The notes: generated by a model not told the origin, from the letters alone. Counted from the first letter of the stretch, positions 1 through 8,709 are shown. The stretch: DNA of 64,000 nt from Neobacillus sp. FSL H8-0543 (GCF_038592905.1 NZ_CP151943.1:964001-1028000), one strand, 5' to 3'. A program made the numbers and translations.

Positions 1-122
1 ACGAATTGCTCCGGCCAGGTGAGCTTATCTCTCTCCCTTAACGAAAACCCAATCAATGCCACGAGAACAATAATGCTGACAAGCAAAATGATCAGACGTT
101 TATTCAAAAAGAACTGTGGCAT
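1..122 (-). CDS. mreC: MreC, rod-shape determining protein (N-terminal fragment)
   Basis: Only the first 40 codons are inside the window; the gene continues past the left edge. The visible peptide starts MPQFFLNKRL, followed by one hydrophobic segment (about residues 9-27) and then a charged stretch ending TWPEQF, as in the single-pass membrane anchor of Bacillus MreC. A GAGGTG ribosome binding site precedes the ATG. MreC is an extracytoplasmic scaffold that links MreB and MreD to the lateral-wall synthesis machinery. It follows mreB on the same strand, and the two are separated by a dispersed repeat. The identification rests on a short N-terminus plus synteny. Confidence 0.85.
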   Translation of the reverse strand, partial: MPQFFLNKRLIILLVSIIVLVALIGFSLRERDKLTWPEQF

Positions 123-159
123 GATTATACACCTCTATTTTTTATGTCTACTTGTGATT

Positions 160-328
160 TTGTTAAAATTGGCTGTTGATTAGAGCTCCAGGCACTTCGC
201 TTTTTAGCGGGCGTGCCGGGGAGCCTCCTCGGCGCTTAAGCGCCTGTGGGGTCTCCCCAGCCCCGTACTCCCGCTGGAGTCTCGTGCCTTCCGCTCTAAT
301 CAACAGAGTTAGCAAAATCAACAATTGG
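160..328. repeat. Dispersed GC-rich MITE-like repeat, copy 1
   Basis: The core at 171-310 is nearly the same as the sequence at 2998-3136, with scattered differences. It is much more GC-rich than its surroundings and contains internal palindromes such as GGCGCTTAAGCGCC and GGGGTCTCCCC. It is bounded by inverted ends (TGTTGATT on the left, AATCAACA on the right), and the inverted similarity extends outwards with mismatches into TTGTTAAAA-type flanks. It carries no convincing gene; short ORFs through it are repeat translations. It separates mreC from mreB. Repeats of this look are, from memory, common between genes in Bacillus genomes; whether it is a MITE or a structured RNA is not known to me. 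Confidence 0.8.
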
Positions 329-338
329 TTTCTTTACA

Positions 339-1361
339 TTAACGCGAATCCTTCGCTTTGTTTTTAAATAATTGGATGTGGTCTAGTGCTTTTCCTGTTC
401 CGATGGCTACACAGTCAAGCGGATTTTCGGCGATTAGCACGGGCATATTGGTTTCTTCACTAATGACCTTGTCCAAGTTTCGAAGCAAGGCACCTCCACC
501 TGTTAAGACAATCCCGCGGTCCATGATGTCGGCAGCCAGTTCAGGCGGTGTTTTTTCTAACGTATTTTTTACTGCTTCGACAATTGCATAAACCGTATCC
601 TTTAATGCCGAACCAATCTCTTTTGCTGTAATTTCGATCGTTTTTGGCAGGCCAGTTAATAGGTCCCGACCACGAATCTCCATGTTCTCGATTCCTTCAG
701 AATCGCCTGCAGATCCAATTTCCATCTTGATTGTTTCAGAGGTCCGTTCACCGATCATTAAATTATAGTGTTTGCGGATAAAAGAAATAATGGCATCGTC
801 CATTTCATCTCCGGCAACACGAATCGATTGGCTTGTGACAATTCCGCCTAATGAAATAATCGCCACTTCTGTTGTCCCGCCGCCAATATCAACGACCATA
901 CTGCCAGTTGGCTCCCATACAGGAAGGTTGGCACCAATCGCTGCTGCGAACGGTTCTTCAATCGTGTAGGCATCCTTTGCACCAGCCTGACGGGTTGCGT
1001 CAATGACTGCTCTTTCTTCTACTGCAGTAATTCCTGACGGTACACAGACCATTACATATGGCTTACCTGAAAAAACGCTATTGCTTTTTAGTGCTTGACG
1101 AATATGGTGTTTCATCATTATCGCAGTCGTTTCGAAATCAGCAATAACGCCATCCTTCATTGGCCGCATCGCAACGACATTCCCTGGTGTACGTCCAATC
1201 ATATTTTTTGCATCGTTGCCAACCGCAACAATGTGCTTAGTATCTGTCTGCATAGCGACAACTGACGGCTCTCGTAAAACAATCCCTTTTCCTTTTACAT
1301 AAACAAGGGTATTTGCTGTCCCCAAGTCAATCCCAAGATCTCTAGTACCAATTCCAAACAT
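339..1361 (-). CDS. mreB: MreB, actin-like rod-shape determining protein
   Basis: The product has 340 residues, the normal MreB length. It opens with [18 protein letters not shown], carrying the phosphate-1 motif DLGTANT, and has the later actin-fold nucleotide motifs [10 protein letters not shown] (about residue 157) and [11 protein letters not shown] (about residue 288). MreB polymerises under the membrane with ATP and guides MreC, MreD, RodA and PBP complexes that build the cylindrical wall. The ATG at 1361 follows an AAAGGGAG ribosome binding site. In this family mreB normally precedes mreC, mreD, minC and minD, and mreC is visible downstream here. The paralogues Mbl and MreBH are alternatives, but the radC-maf neighbourhood points to mreB itself. 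Confidence 0.97.
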   Translation of the reverse strand: MFGIGTRDLGIDLGTANTLVYVKGKGIVLREPSVVAMQTDTKHIVAVGNDAKNMIGRTPGNVVAMRPMKDGVIADFETTAIMMKHHIRQALKSNSVFSGKPYVMVCVPSGITAVEERAVIDATRQAGAKDAYTIEEPFAAAIGANLPVWEPTGSMVVDIGGGTTEVAIISLGGIVTSQSIRVAGDEMDDAIISFIRKHYNLMIGERTSETIKMEIGSAGDSEGIENMEIRGRDLLTGLPKTIEITAKEIGSALKDTVYAIVEAVKNTLEKTPPELAADIMDRGIVLTGGGALLRNLDKVISEETNMPVLIAENPLDCVAIGTGKALDHIQLFKNKAKDSR

Positions 1362-1522
1362 AGTGTATCTCCCTTTCTGATACGAAATGCAATCATTCCA
1401 ATAGGTAAGGTTATTTACCTCTTTATCATGTCTTTTTTTTTATAATTTATATTGTAGATTCGAAAGTAGTCTTAAAAAGTCATACCCATTATTATAGCGT
1501 AATGCTTCTTAAAATCATAGTA

Positions 1523-2212
1523 TCATAAATACCCTTTTTCTTTGAGGCTGACAAATTTATTTTCGCCAATGATGAGATGGTCCAGGACATCAATGCCAAT
1601 CATTTTCCCGCATTCAACAAGCCTCTTCGTGACCTCGATATCCTCACGACTCGGTGCGGGGTCGCCACTGGGGTGGTTATGAATGGCTATTATTGAGGCT
1701 GCAGAGCGTTTTAATGCTTCGCGGAACACCTCACGCGGATGGACAATCGAGGCATTTAAACTGCCGATAAAGATCGTCTTTTTGTGGAGTACCTGATTCT
1801 TTGTGTTCAAATATAGACAAACAAAGTGCTCTTGTGAAAGAAAACGCATGTCGTTCATCACAAAGTTGGCTCCGTCTTCTGGTGAGCGGATGACGTAACG
1901 ATCATTATCGTTTAAGTTGGCTATCCTTCTTCCGACCTCAACGGCAGCAAGAACTTGGATGGCCTTTGCCTGACCGATACCCTTGATGCTAGTCATTTCT
2001 TCTAAGCTGGCAGCTTTTAATAGCCTTAAGCCTTCAAAACTTGTCAGCAAGCGATTGGATAACTGAAGAACCGATTCATCCTTTGTTCCGGTTCGGAGTA
2101 GGATCGCAATCAATTCATGGTTAGATAAACTTTCCGGACCATTCGTTATGAAGCGTTCTCGCGGTCTTTCGTCTTGTGGAAAATCACGGATCATTAAAGA
2201 ATTTGTGGACAC
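1523..2212 (-). CDS. radC: RadC family protein (JAB/MPN metalloprotease fold)
   Basis: The 229-residue product has an N-terminal helix-hairpin-helix-like region (MTSIKGIGQAKAIQVLA, about residues 68-85) and a C-terminal JAB1/MPN-like domain. The zinc-ligand signature HNHPSGDPAPSREDIE (about residues 156-172) is intact. The gene is called radC or ysxA. Its assumed role in DNA repair is weakly supported in the literature, and the biochemical activity is not established. The GTG start at 2212 has a GGAGG site seven bases upstream. It lies 45 bp downstream of maf on the same strand and 160 bp upstream of mreB, the usual order in Bacillus. Confidence 0.93.
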   Translation of the reverse strand: MSTNSLMIRDFPQDERPRERFITNGPESLSNHELIAILLRTGTKDESVLQLSNRLLTSFEGLRLLKAASLEEMTSIKGIGQAKAIQVLAAVEVGRRIANLNDNDRYVIRSPEDGANFVMNDMRFLSQEHFVCLYLNTKNQVLHKKTIFIGSLNASIVHPREVFREALKRSAASIIAIHNHPSGDPAPSREDIEVTKRLVECGKMIGIDVLDHLIIGENKFVSLKEKGYL

Positions 2213-2257
2213 CCTTTTTCCTCCCTTTTATATGGGAGTTAAAGAACTTCATTTGTT

Positions 2258-2827
2258 CTACGGCAAAGGATAGCCTAACTGTTTTAATTCACGATAAGTT
2301 CTCGCAACGGGCAGGCCGACCACCGCAAAATAGTCTCCATTGATTTTTTTGACAAGCATACTTCCTAGCTGCTGAATACCATACGAACCTGCTTTATCAA
2401 GCGGTTCACCATTTTGCACATAAAAGTTAATTTCCTCGTCCGTTAACTCCCAAAACCAAACTTCCGTTTTTTCATAAAAACGGCTGGAGCCTTTAGCTGA
2501 CAATATCGATACACCTGTGTAAACATCGTGCTGCTTTCCAGAGAGCATTTTCAACATGCCAATGGCGTCTTCCTCATTTGCTGGCTTTCCTAAGATTTGA
2601 TTATCCGCCACCACAAGGGTGTCAGAACCCAGCACAAAACTTTCAGGATTTTCATTAAAAACAGCCTGTGCTTTACGTTCCGCTAACTCCATTACGATAT
2701 CCTCTGGAGAAAGTGACGGATCAAAGCTTTCATCTACTTCACTGCTAGAAATCGTGAATGTTATTTGGAGGTTTTCTAGAAGTTCTTTTCGCCGTGGAGA
2801 AGAAGAGGCTAAAATGAGGTTCTGCAT
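2258..2827 (-). CDS. maf: Maf family nucleotide pyrophosphatase
   Basis: The 189-residue product begins MQNLILASSSPRRKELL, with the family signature ASSSPRR close to the N-terminus, followed by VLGSDTLVV (about residues 65-73) and GKPANEEDA. Maf enzymes hydrolyse dTTP/UTP or modified nucleoside triphosphates to the monophosphate. In Bacillus they affect septation when overexpressed and are linked to arrest of division. The ATG at 2827 has an AAGGTGG site. It sits between spoIIB and radC as in B. subtilis. Substrate preference cannot be read with certainty; the dTTP/UTP subgroup is likely. Confidence 0.95.
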   Translation of the reverse strand: MQNLILASSSPRRKELLENLQITFTISSSEVDESFDPSLSPEDIVMELAERKAQAVFNENPESFVLGSDTLVVADNQILGKPANEEDAIGMLKMLSGKQHDVYTGVSILSAKGSSRFYEKTEVWFWELTDEEINFYVQNGEPLDKAGSYGIQQLGSMLVKKINGDYFAVVGLPVARTYRELKQLGYPLP

Positions 2828-2986
2828 TTAACCACCTTACCTTTACATCAATTAGGGAGATACAAGTTAATCCTATCAGAATTTGTAGAAGCAAACAATT
2901 TATATATGCTTAAAGTTCGAAGAAATTTGTCAAATTATGCATGTGATTAAATTCAAAGTATTCTTTCTCTTCAAGAACCAACCACG

Positions 2987-3150
2987 TTGTTAAACTTGGC
3001 TGTTGATTTCCGCTCCAGGCGCTTCGCTTTCCGCGGGCGTGCCGGGGAGCCTCCTCGGCGCTGAAGCGCCTGCGGGGTCTCCCCAGCCCCGTACTCCCGC
3101 AGGAGTCTCGCGCCTTCCGCTCCAATCAACATAGTTATTAAATTAACAAT
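2987..3150. repeat. Dispersed GC-rich MITE-like repeat, copy 2
   Basis: The core at 2998-3136 is the second copy of the element at 171-310, in the same orientation. Similarity continues a little to the left as TTGTTAAAnTTGG. Ends are inverted (TGTTGATT/AATCAACA). Internal palindromes are better preserved than in copy 1: the sequence reads CGCTGAAGCGCC where copy 1 has CGCTTAAGCGCC, and ACTCCCGCAGGAGT is intact. It occupies most of the 420-bp gap between maf and spoIIB. Two minus-frame ORFs across it (2910-3125 and 2971-3168) are rich in Arg and Gly, lack family similarity and are best seen as artefacts of the repeat. Confidence 0.8.
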
Positions 3151-3179
3151 GACCTTTAACAGGTCCAAATAATTAAATC

Positions 3180-3204
3180 AGCCTGTTCCAATTTGGAACA
3201 GGCT
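3180..3204 (-). terminator. Probable terminator of spoIIB
   Basis: A perfect inverted repeat AGCCTGTTCC / GGAACAGGCT with a five-base loop lies 44 bp downstream of the spoIIB stop. On the minus strand it is followed only by an AT-rich stretch (GATTTAATTATTT), so termination strength is uncertain. Confidence 0.55.
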
Positions 3205-3247
3205 AGGTCTTAAGCTTCATTTCCCGGAAAATATCGAGATTTGTCGT

Positions 3248-4321
3248 TTATAAGGAGTAGTATACGGTTAGGAAATTTAATAAGTGCTGCTGGGCTTCGA
3301 TAAGTGTCTTTGTTTCTTTGGACTGTTGGAAGGCTTTGACCTTTTCAACTGCCTTCGTTAGGTCGAGATTGAGATTTTTTACTTTTTCATTACTGAGTTT
3401 ACTTGAATCTTTATTGATTTGGTCGCCCAACCTGGAAACTGCTTTAATCGTTTCATCTGAAATACTATTAGTTGAAATCGCACTTGCAGTTACTGTTGAA
3501 AGCTGTTGAAAAACAGAAACGGAAGCCTCCAAAAAGCTTTTCTCACTTTCATTTATTTCAGAAACCTTCTTTTCACCTATTTCTATTTGCTTTGCAAAAA
3601 CATCCTCTACTCCGTTCGCTTTATAATGGGTTCCCAGTTGCTTTGCTGCTTCCAAGGAATCTGCCACACCTAAAAACACATAATCCTTGCCATCGATTGC
3701 CAATGTTTGTGCAGGGGTCCCTGTGCTCTTTACCTGAGCCACGCCTTCCTTAGCTGCAGTTTCGGAAGAAAAGGCTCCGCCTTGGACGACAAAAGCTGTC
3801 TGTGCCCCTAAACTTGCGGCTGTTGAACTAGCTGGAGTTTTGGTTGTATCCTTAGCTCCACCCTTGTCTTCGACAACAGGTTGGGTTACCGCTGGCTTGT
3901 TGTTATCCATAACAAAAAACTTAAGCATGATGACACCAAAGCTTGTCCCAATCAGAACAGCAAAAACAATGGTAACAATAATTGACCTTAAAACACTACC
4001 ATTCCGCTTCTTAGATATAGGTGAGAATGAAGTGACTTTCTTTTTGCTGCTCTTTACCGAATTCTGATTGCTGACAATCTTGAATTCTTCCAATTCATTA
4101 TCAGAGGATTCCGGGATAATCCAATCAAAGCTTTCGTCGATTGACTCCTTGGCAGCAGCTGTTTCTATAAAAACATCTTGATCAAGCAACTTTGGATCAA
4201 TTTTTATTGTAGTAAATTCATCTCTGTTCTGTTCTTTTTGAATTATAGGCTCTTCTTTAAAGGGCATACTTTCCCCATTGAGTTTTATTTTGATGGTATT
4301 GCTACCTTTAGGCTTGTCCAC
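3248..4321 (-). CDS. spoIIB: SpoIIB, stage II sporulation protein B (SPOR domain)
   Basis: The 357-residue product has an acidic cytoplasmic N-terminal half, a single membrane segment (about residues 111-132), a Ser/Thr/Ala linker, and a SPOR-like region (AFVVQGGAFSS to DVFAKQIEI, about residues 176-245). In B. subtilis, SpoIIB localises to septal peptidoglycan and helps engulfment begin by supporting SpoIID, SpoIIM and SpoIIP. Primary sequence is poorly conserved, so the call rests on topology, the SPOR-like region and position directly before maf. The ATG at 4321 has a GGAG site. The next gene upstream would be comC in B. subtilis; here it is the end of the pilus operon. Confidence 0.88.
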   Translation of the reverse strand: MDKPKGSNTIKIKLNGESMPFKEEPIIQKEQNRDEFTTIKIDPKLLDQDVFIETAAAKESIDESFDWIIPESSDNELEEFKIVSNQNSVKSSKKKVTSFSPISKKRNGSVLRSIIVTIVFAVLIGTSFGVIMLKFFVMDNNKPAVTQPVVEDKGGAKDTTKTPASSTAASLGAQTAFVVQGGAFSSETAAKEGVAQVKSTGTPAQTLAIDGKDYVFLGVADSLEAAKQLGTHYKANGVEDVFAKQIEIGEKKVSEINESEKSFLEASVSVFQQLSTVTASAISTNSISDETIKAVSRLGDQINKDSSKLSNEKVKNLNLDLTKAVEKVKAFQQSKETKTLIEAQQHLLNFLTVYYSL

Positions 4322-4428
4322 AAGTCGTTCTCCTTTCGCAAGAGACTGCTAATTTGTTCCATCCTAACATAAAGGCAAAAAAAAATAACAAGACTTTTGT
4401 CGTCTTGTTATCGAATGCTTTCGTCAAA

Positions 4429-4863
4429 TTATTTAATGTTAAGTTTAATTAGGTTTACTGAGATTTTATCAATCTCCGAGCAGAGGTTGCGATTCTCTCC
4501 ATTCAGGCAAACGGAAGAAATCTTTCCATCCGTTACTTCAACATAAGTTGCATTTGATGCAGATAATATTCTACCTGTATAAGGGTCATGGAATTCATTA
4601 AGATAATTAAAATCATGCAAGACCTTATAGGTAATTTTATCATCTAAAATGAAGTTTTTTACCAATTCTTCATCTTTAAGAGCTAATTCAGCTGCATGTA
4701 TAATCGCTAATGCATTGTTAACAAAGGTCTTATCTTTTGAACTAGCAATAACCTGATTAATTGATACTAGTCCAATAGAAGCGATTATTCCCAAAATAAC
4801 AATGACTGCTAACAGTTCCACAAGAGAGAATCCTTTTTCGTTCCGTTTGTTTGTCTTTTCCAT
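4429..4863 (-). CDS. Type IV pilin-like protein (class III prepilin signal)
   Basis: The ATG at 4863 has an AAAGGG site and gives 144 residues; a frame extension to a GTG at 4905 has no site and abuts the pilO stop. The N-terminus MEKTNKRNEKGFSLVELLAV is a prepilin leader with the cleavage site KG/FSLVE and Glu5 present, followed by a hydrophobic helix. The mature domain is about 110 residues and includes a Cys pair (about residues 119 and 127) that could form a disulfide. It is the last gene of the pil operon, about 4 kb from the major pilin pilA. It could be a minor pilin that primes assembly, or a second major pilin. Confidence 0.85.
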   Translation of the reverse strand: MEKTNKRNEKGFSLVELLAVIVILGIIASIGLVSINQVIASSKDKTFVNNALAIIHAAELALKDEELVKNFILDDKITYKVLHDFNYLNEFHDPYTGRILSASNATYVEVTDGKISSVCLNGENRNLCSEIDKISVNLIKLNIK

Positions 4864-4907
4864 AAAGAACCCTTTACCCCAATATTTAAGATATGCACGT
4901 AGCACTC

Positions 4908-5687
4908 TTAGTTATTTTCAACAACATCCGTAAATGTGCTTAACGGATTTTTCTTGTTTGCCGGTGCGGGTGCATCAATCTTTGGCAACTCAGCAATCAA
5001 GTCGTTCAAGGTTGGCAGATAATAGGCAGAAACCGACAGACTGTAGCTTAATTTCTTATCTGCTGGCTCTATATCTAGACTAGTAATTTCCTTACCGCCA
5101 CTATAGTTAATAGATTCCACAACAACAATCCTGTTCAATGATTCAAGAGTACTAATAAATTTTTCCAAGTCTTCATAGGTTGGTGATTCAACACTCAAGC
5201 TAATAGTTAGTTTCTTTAATCCAGTGATGGTGTTTGCTGCTTGTGCCTCTTGTTCAGCAGCAACTTCCTGTACAGTCTCGACTTCTAACGATTCATCCGT
5301 GGTAGCTTCAACATTCGCAGCATTTTCTTGCACTGGTGGTGCAATAATAACATCTGCATCTTTTGAAAAACTCATGGATTTAACTACACTATTTGAAACG
5401 TTTTCTGACCTTTCAAGGTCCAAGATAAATTGTTCTTGAAGTGGAGTGACTGGTACCTTCTTCTGCAGTTCTCTTGTATCTTCTACGACTTTGTTCGTTT
5501 CATCGGCTTTTTTGTTAATAATTGTGTCCAATAACTGTTTTTCTGTTTGTAGTGACTGTTCTTTCGTTTCAAGATCAGTCTTCAAAGGTGAGAGCATAAT
5601 GAATTGTGCAATGGCGATGAGTAGCACAACGAGAAGAATGCCAGCAAACAGGATCAGCTTTTCTTTTTTTGAAAGTCGAAGCTTCAT
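4908..5687 (-). CDS. pilO: PilO-like type IV pilus inner-membrane assembly protein
   Basis: The 259-residue product has a short basic N-terminus, one membrane helix (about residues 12-31), a coiled-coil stretch (about residues 34-75) and a ferredoxin-like periplasmic-type domain containing LKKLTISLSVESPTYEDLEKFISTLE. This is the PilO layout. PilO pairs with PilN to couple the cytoplasmic PilM ring to the pilus base. The start overlaps the pilN stop by four bases, which implies translational coupling. The middle contains an Ala/Glu/Val-rich insertion (about residues 117-150) that looks unstructured. Sequence similarity in this family is low; the order pilM-pilN-pilO supports the call. Confidence 0.85.
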   Translation of the reverse strand: MKLRLSKKEKLILFAGILLVVLLIAIAQFIMLSPLKTDLETKEQSLQTEKQLLDTIINKKADETNKVVEDTRELQKKVPVTPLQEQFILDLERSENVSNSVVKSMSFSKDADVIIAPPVQENAANVEATTDESLEVETVQEVAAEQEAQAANTITGLKKLTISLSVESPTYEDLEKFISTLESLNRIVVVESINYSGGKEITSLDIEPADKKLSYSLSVSAYYLPTLNDLIAELPKIDAPAPANKKNPLSTFTDVVENN

Positions 5688-6490
5688 GATGCTGTCACTC
5701 CTTCCTCATTACTGTTACCTTTAATTAATAGCTGTTTGATTGTTTCTTTTTTAAATTTAATCTCAAACTGACCAATATATCTTGGTAGATATTTATTAAT
5801 CGGATCAGTCACCTTAGTTTCCGTTTCTGTATTAGCTGTTGCACTTTCGTTCGGATTTACCGGGGTAAATATGAATCTGGTTGGATCATTAGGGTCAATT
5901 GTAACGACAAAACTATCGTTAATATTTGGCTGATTGTTTTCAGGTTGAGTACCTGTGGTATTCGCTGCTGTTTCTGTGGTATTGGTCTCTGTATTTTTGG
6001 CTTCGTCTATTTCTTGCGCTGTTAATGAACTTAGACTCGCTTCATCAATCCAGTCCGATTCATTTAAATTATCAAGGAAATAGGCTGCTTCCCTAGAACT
6101 ATCAAATTGCACAGATAATGTAACAGTTCCTGCCTCAGTATAACCAAAACTCTGAATGAACCCTCGCTCAGGCAATAGTGCTGTTAGATGCTGCATCACT
6201 GGAACCGTTTGAATGGGGTAGCTTTCGGCCCATTCTACTGCATTCTTTAATACCGTTATAGACAAGGTCGCTGCATTTTTCCCTGCATTCTTTTGTTCTA
6301 TTTCTGCAAGCTTTTTCGTTGTACCGATTTGACTGTCAACAGCAGCAATGTCACTTTTTACTAATTGGATTTGCCAAAAATAGGCGCCACCAACTATTAA
6401 TAATACGGCGACAAAACTTACCAACATGATCACGAGACCCTTTTTACCACGTTCTTTTTTGGGAAGCAGGTTAATTTCTACTAGCATCAT
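5684..6490 (-). CDS. pilN: PilN-like type IV pilus assembly protein
   Basis: The 268-residue product starts MMLVEINLLPKKERGKKG. The INLLP motif is the segment by which PilN binds the groove of PilM. One membrane helix (about residues 20-42) and a coiled coil follow. The second half carries an Asn/Thr-rich insertion (about residues 165-195, TNTTETAANTTGTQPENN) that is unusual for PilN and probably disordered. Start and stop overlap pilM and pilO respectively by four bases. Two adjacent ATG codons are possible starts. Confidence 0.87.
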   Translation of the reverse strand: MMLVEINLLPKKERGKKGLVIMLVSFVAVLLIVGGAYFWQIQLVKSDIAAVDSQIGTTKKLAEIEQKNAGKNAATLSITVLKNAVEWAESYPIQTVPVMQHLTALLPERGFIQSFGYTEAGTVTLSVQFDSSREAAYFLDNLNESDWIDEASLSSLTAQEIDEAKNTETNTTETAANTTGTQPENNQPNINDSFVVTIDPNDPTRFIFTPVNPNESATANTETETKVTDPINKYLPRYIGQFEIKFKKETIKQLLIKGNSNEEGVTAS

Positions 6491-7476
6491 TGCACCTCTT
6501 TTAAAGCGAGACCTAAAGATAATAATAGATTTGCGGGTACGCTTCCTTTTGCATCAGAATCGAATGTTATCCTCTCGATTGGAACTTCGAATCTCTCTTT
6601 CATCTCATCATAAATGGCTGTTATCATCGGATGGTCACCGTTTAATAAAAACTTGGTAACATCCTTCTTTTCATTATTGCTGAGTGAATATCTGTAAAAA
6701 TCTAAGAGCTTATTGATTTCTTTAAAAATATCCTCAAACTGAATAACTAACTCTTCAGAATCACCAATATATTTATATTCAATAAAGCCCATAAGATCCG
6801 GCTTTATTTCCCAATTATCAATGTTAAATGGTAGTGCAAATTGTCGCATTACCAATGGCACACTTTCTTCAAAAATACACAAGTTAACGCTTGTCAAATC
6901 GAATTGGACGGTAAACAAAACTTCCTTTTCACCTGCGAGTTCTAGGTAATGGTATAACCTGTATAATGATAACGGCGAAATATCGGCTGCTACGGGGGTT
7001 AACTTTAGACTTGCGAATAATTGTGCATACGCCATGACATATTGTTCCGGAGCAGCAAATAACAGTAGATCCTTTGTCTTTCCGTTCCCTTGAAGTGGAT
7101 AATAGTCAAATACTGGCTCTTCAAACGGTAAATGAATACTTGAACCAAGTTCCAGATAAAGATATCCCTTTATTTCGTCATCCTGGATGTCTTCAGGAAT
7201 GGAAACCTTTCGAATAATCACAAGTGGATCTGGTACAAGGAAGCGAATAGAACGACGATTAATCTTCCATTCATCAATACATTGTTCAATAATATTGGTC
7301 AATGTATCAATATCGACGATCTTGCCGTCAGTAATAATGCCTGGTGGTAGGAAGCGTTCGTTCCATTTTTGTGCAGCAGGGGGCTTCGATTGTTTTAGCT
7401 CTACAAAACGAATCGAATGGTCATTTAGCACGAGATTAATTATTCGGTTTTTAGCTGAAAAAAGGGAAAATGCCAT
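6487..7476 (-). CDS. pilM: PilM-like actin-fold pilus assembly ATPase partner
   Basis: The 329-residue product is soluble, with no membrane segment. It matches PilM in length and pattern: RIINLVLNDHSIRFVELK near the N-terminus corresponds to the first phosphate loop, and RFLVPDPLVIIRKVSIPEDI to the conserved middle. PilM is a cytoplasmic actin-like protein that binds nucleotide and the PilN tail, and links the PilB/PilT motors to the membrane complex. The canonical first phosphate loop (DIG) is replaced by LND, so nucleotide binding may be altered. The ATG at 7476 has an AAGGGG site. The gene follows the prepilin peptidase by 16 bp. Confidence 0.87.
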   Translation of the reverse strand: MAFSLFSAKNRIINLVLNDHSIRFVELKQSKPPAAQKWNERFLPPGIITDGKIVDIDTLTNIIEQCIDEWKINRRSIRFLVPDPLVIIRKVSIPEDIQDDEIKGYLYLELGSSIHLPFEEPVFDYYPLQGNGKTKDLLLFAAPEQYVMAYAQLFASLKLTPVAADISPLSLYRLYHYLELAGEKEVLFTVQFDLTSVNLCIFEESVPLVMRQFALPFNIDNWEIKPDLMGFIEYKYIGDSEELVIQFEDIFKEINKLLDFYRYSLSNNEKKDVTKFLLNGDHPMITAIYDEMKERFEVPIERITFDSDAKGSVPANLLLSLGLALKEVQ

Positions 7477-7492
7477 ATCTATAACCCCTTAC

Positions 7493-8248
7493 TTAGAATC
7501 CTTGATTTAGAAATTGAACATAAATATATATAAGGTCCGAGCCCCAATAATAAGCCGTTAAAGTCCCAGCTGCAATAAATGGACCAAACGGAATTGGCTG
7601 TCGTCTTTTGACTATTTTAAAAAGTAGTGCTAAACCGCCAATAACGGCTCCGAACAATGTCGAAAGAAAAAAGGATAAAAGCACTAGTTTAAAACCTAAG
7701 ACAAAACCGAGTAACGCATATAGCTTAACATCTCCCATGCCCATGCCACCTTTGCTGACAAGAGCGACGATAAGAAGGAGAACAAATCCCGTTACAGCAC
7801 CTAGCAGGCTGTCCCACCAAGGTGTTAACGGCAAAAAAATCCGTTCCAATAAAAAAATCCCTGCAAACCAGATTAAAATCTTATCAGGGATTAGCATATA
7901 GTGAATATCGGAAACGATGATTATCATAAACATCGAAATTAGTGTTAAAGCAATAACTAACTCACTAGACCATCCAATAACAAGTGGTGATGTGGCAAAC
8001 AAAATACCAGTCAAAAGTTCAAAAAATGGATAGATAGGAGAAATCCGCGACTGACAGCCGCGGCATTTTCCCCCTTGAAGCAAATATGAAATTACAGGTA
8101 TAAGTTCATATGGTTTCAATTGATGCCCACAAGTTGGACAAGCCGAACGTGGACTAACAATTGATTGTTTTAATGGTACTCGTAGGCCGACTACATTAAA
8201 GAAGGACCCTAGTACTAAACCATATACAAAGAGAAACACTATACCCAT
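7493..8248 (-). CDS. pilD: Prepilin peptidase / N-methyltransferase (PilD/ComC, A24 family)
   Basis: The 251-residue polytopic protein has the N-terminal four-cysteine zinc motif (CPTCGHQ about residue 37 and CRGC about residue 59) that marks the bifunctional form able to methylate the mature N-terminus. The two catalytic aspartates of A24 aspartyl proteases are in SDIHYMLIPD (about residue 112) and MGMGDVKLYALLG (about residue 170). It would process all pilin-like proteins here, and by position it takes the place of comC between folC and spoIIB, so it may also serve the ComG competence pseudopilins. Its ATG shares one base with the pilA stop codon. Confidence 0.95.
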   Translation of the reverse strand: MGIVFLFVYGLVLGSFFNVVGLRVPLKQSIVSPRSACPTCGHQLKPYELIPVISYLLQGGKCRGCQSRISPIYPFFELLTGILFATSPLVIGWSSELVIALTLISMFMIIIVSDIHYMLIPDKILIWFAGIFLLERIFLPLTPWWDSLLGAVTGFVLLLIVALVSKGGMGMGDVKLYALLGFVLGFKLVLLSFFLSTLFGAVIGGLALLFKIVKRRQPIPFGPFIAAGTLTAYYWGSDLIYIYVQFLNQGF

Positions 8249-8709
8249 TAGTTAGAGTATTCTAGTAATTCCGCTTCTGATGCTTTAGTATCCACTGCTG
8301 TACCGTCTTTACCATCTACTAAAGTAATTGAATTATGAGTAGTTAACTCGTAAGAATATTTACCTGAAGTACTATTTTTTGTTACTGTTAGTTTGAAGGT
8401 TTTGTCTTTAACGCGGTCTAAATAATCATCTGATAAATCAATATCTGTAACTGCAGGAGTAGCTGCTTCAGGCCCTATAAATACTGTACCAGTTACAGTA
8501 TCAGGATTGTTAGCAACATATAGTTTTGCTGCATTAATTATTAATAAACCGTCTTGAACCTTAGCCTTATTGTCTGATTTTGAAATTACATTTCCAATCG
8601 CTGGAATTGCAATTGCAGCAATAATCCCTAAAATAACGATAACTGCTAGTAATTCAATTAAAGTAAAACCTTTTTGTTCTTTTAATTTTAAGCCTAACTT
8701 TTTAATCAT
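8248..8709 (-). CDS. pilA: Major type IV pilin
   Basis: The 153-residue product starts MIKKLGLKLKEQKGFTLIEL: a basic 14-residue leader, the cleavage site KG/FTLIE with Glu5, and a hydrophobic helix with AIAIPAIG. The mature domain of about 139 residues has no cysteine, so it lacks the disulfide loop of Gram-negative PilA. An AGGAGG site precedes the ATG. It has a 140-bp leader with a possible promoter of its own and a hairpin next to the ribosome binding site, in keeping with a subunit needed in excess. Being beside pilD and pilC makes it the likely major pilin; which pilin dominates the fibre is an inference. Confidence 0.92.
   Translation of the reverse strand: MIKKLGLKLKEQKGFTLIELLAVIVILGIIAAIAIPAIGNVISKSDNKAKVQDGLLIINAAKLYVANNPDTVTGTVFIGPEAATPAVTDIDLSDDYLDRVKDKTFKLTVTKNSTSGKYSYELTTHNSITLVDGKDGTAVDTKASEAELLEYSN

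Noticed and set aside
176..367. Plus-strand ORF of 63 codons
   Set aside because: It runs through the GC-rich repeat and has no ribosome binding site; it is a repeat translation.
2910..3168. Two overlapping minus-strand ORFs, Arg/Gly-rich
   Set aside because: They translate repeat copy 2 in two frames and lack family features.
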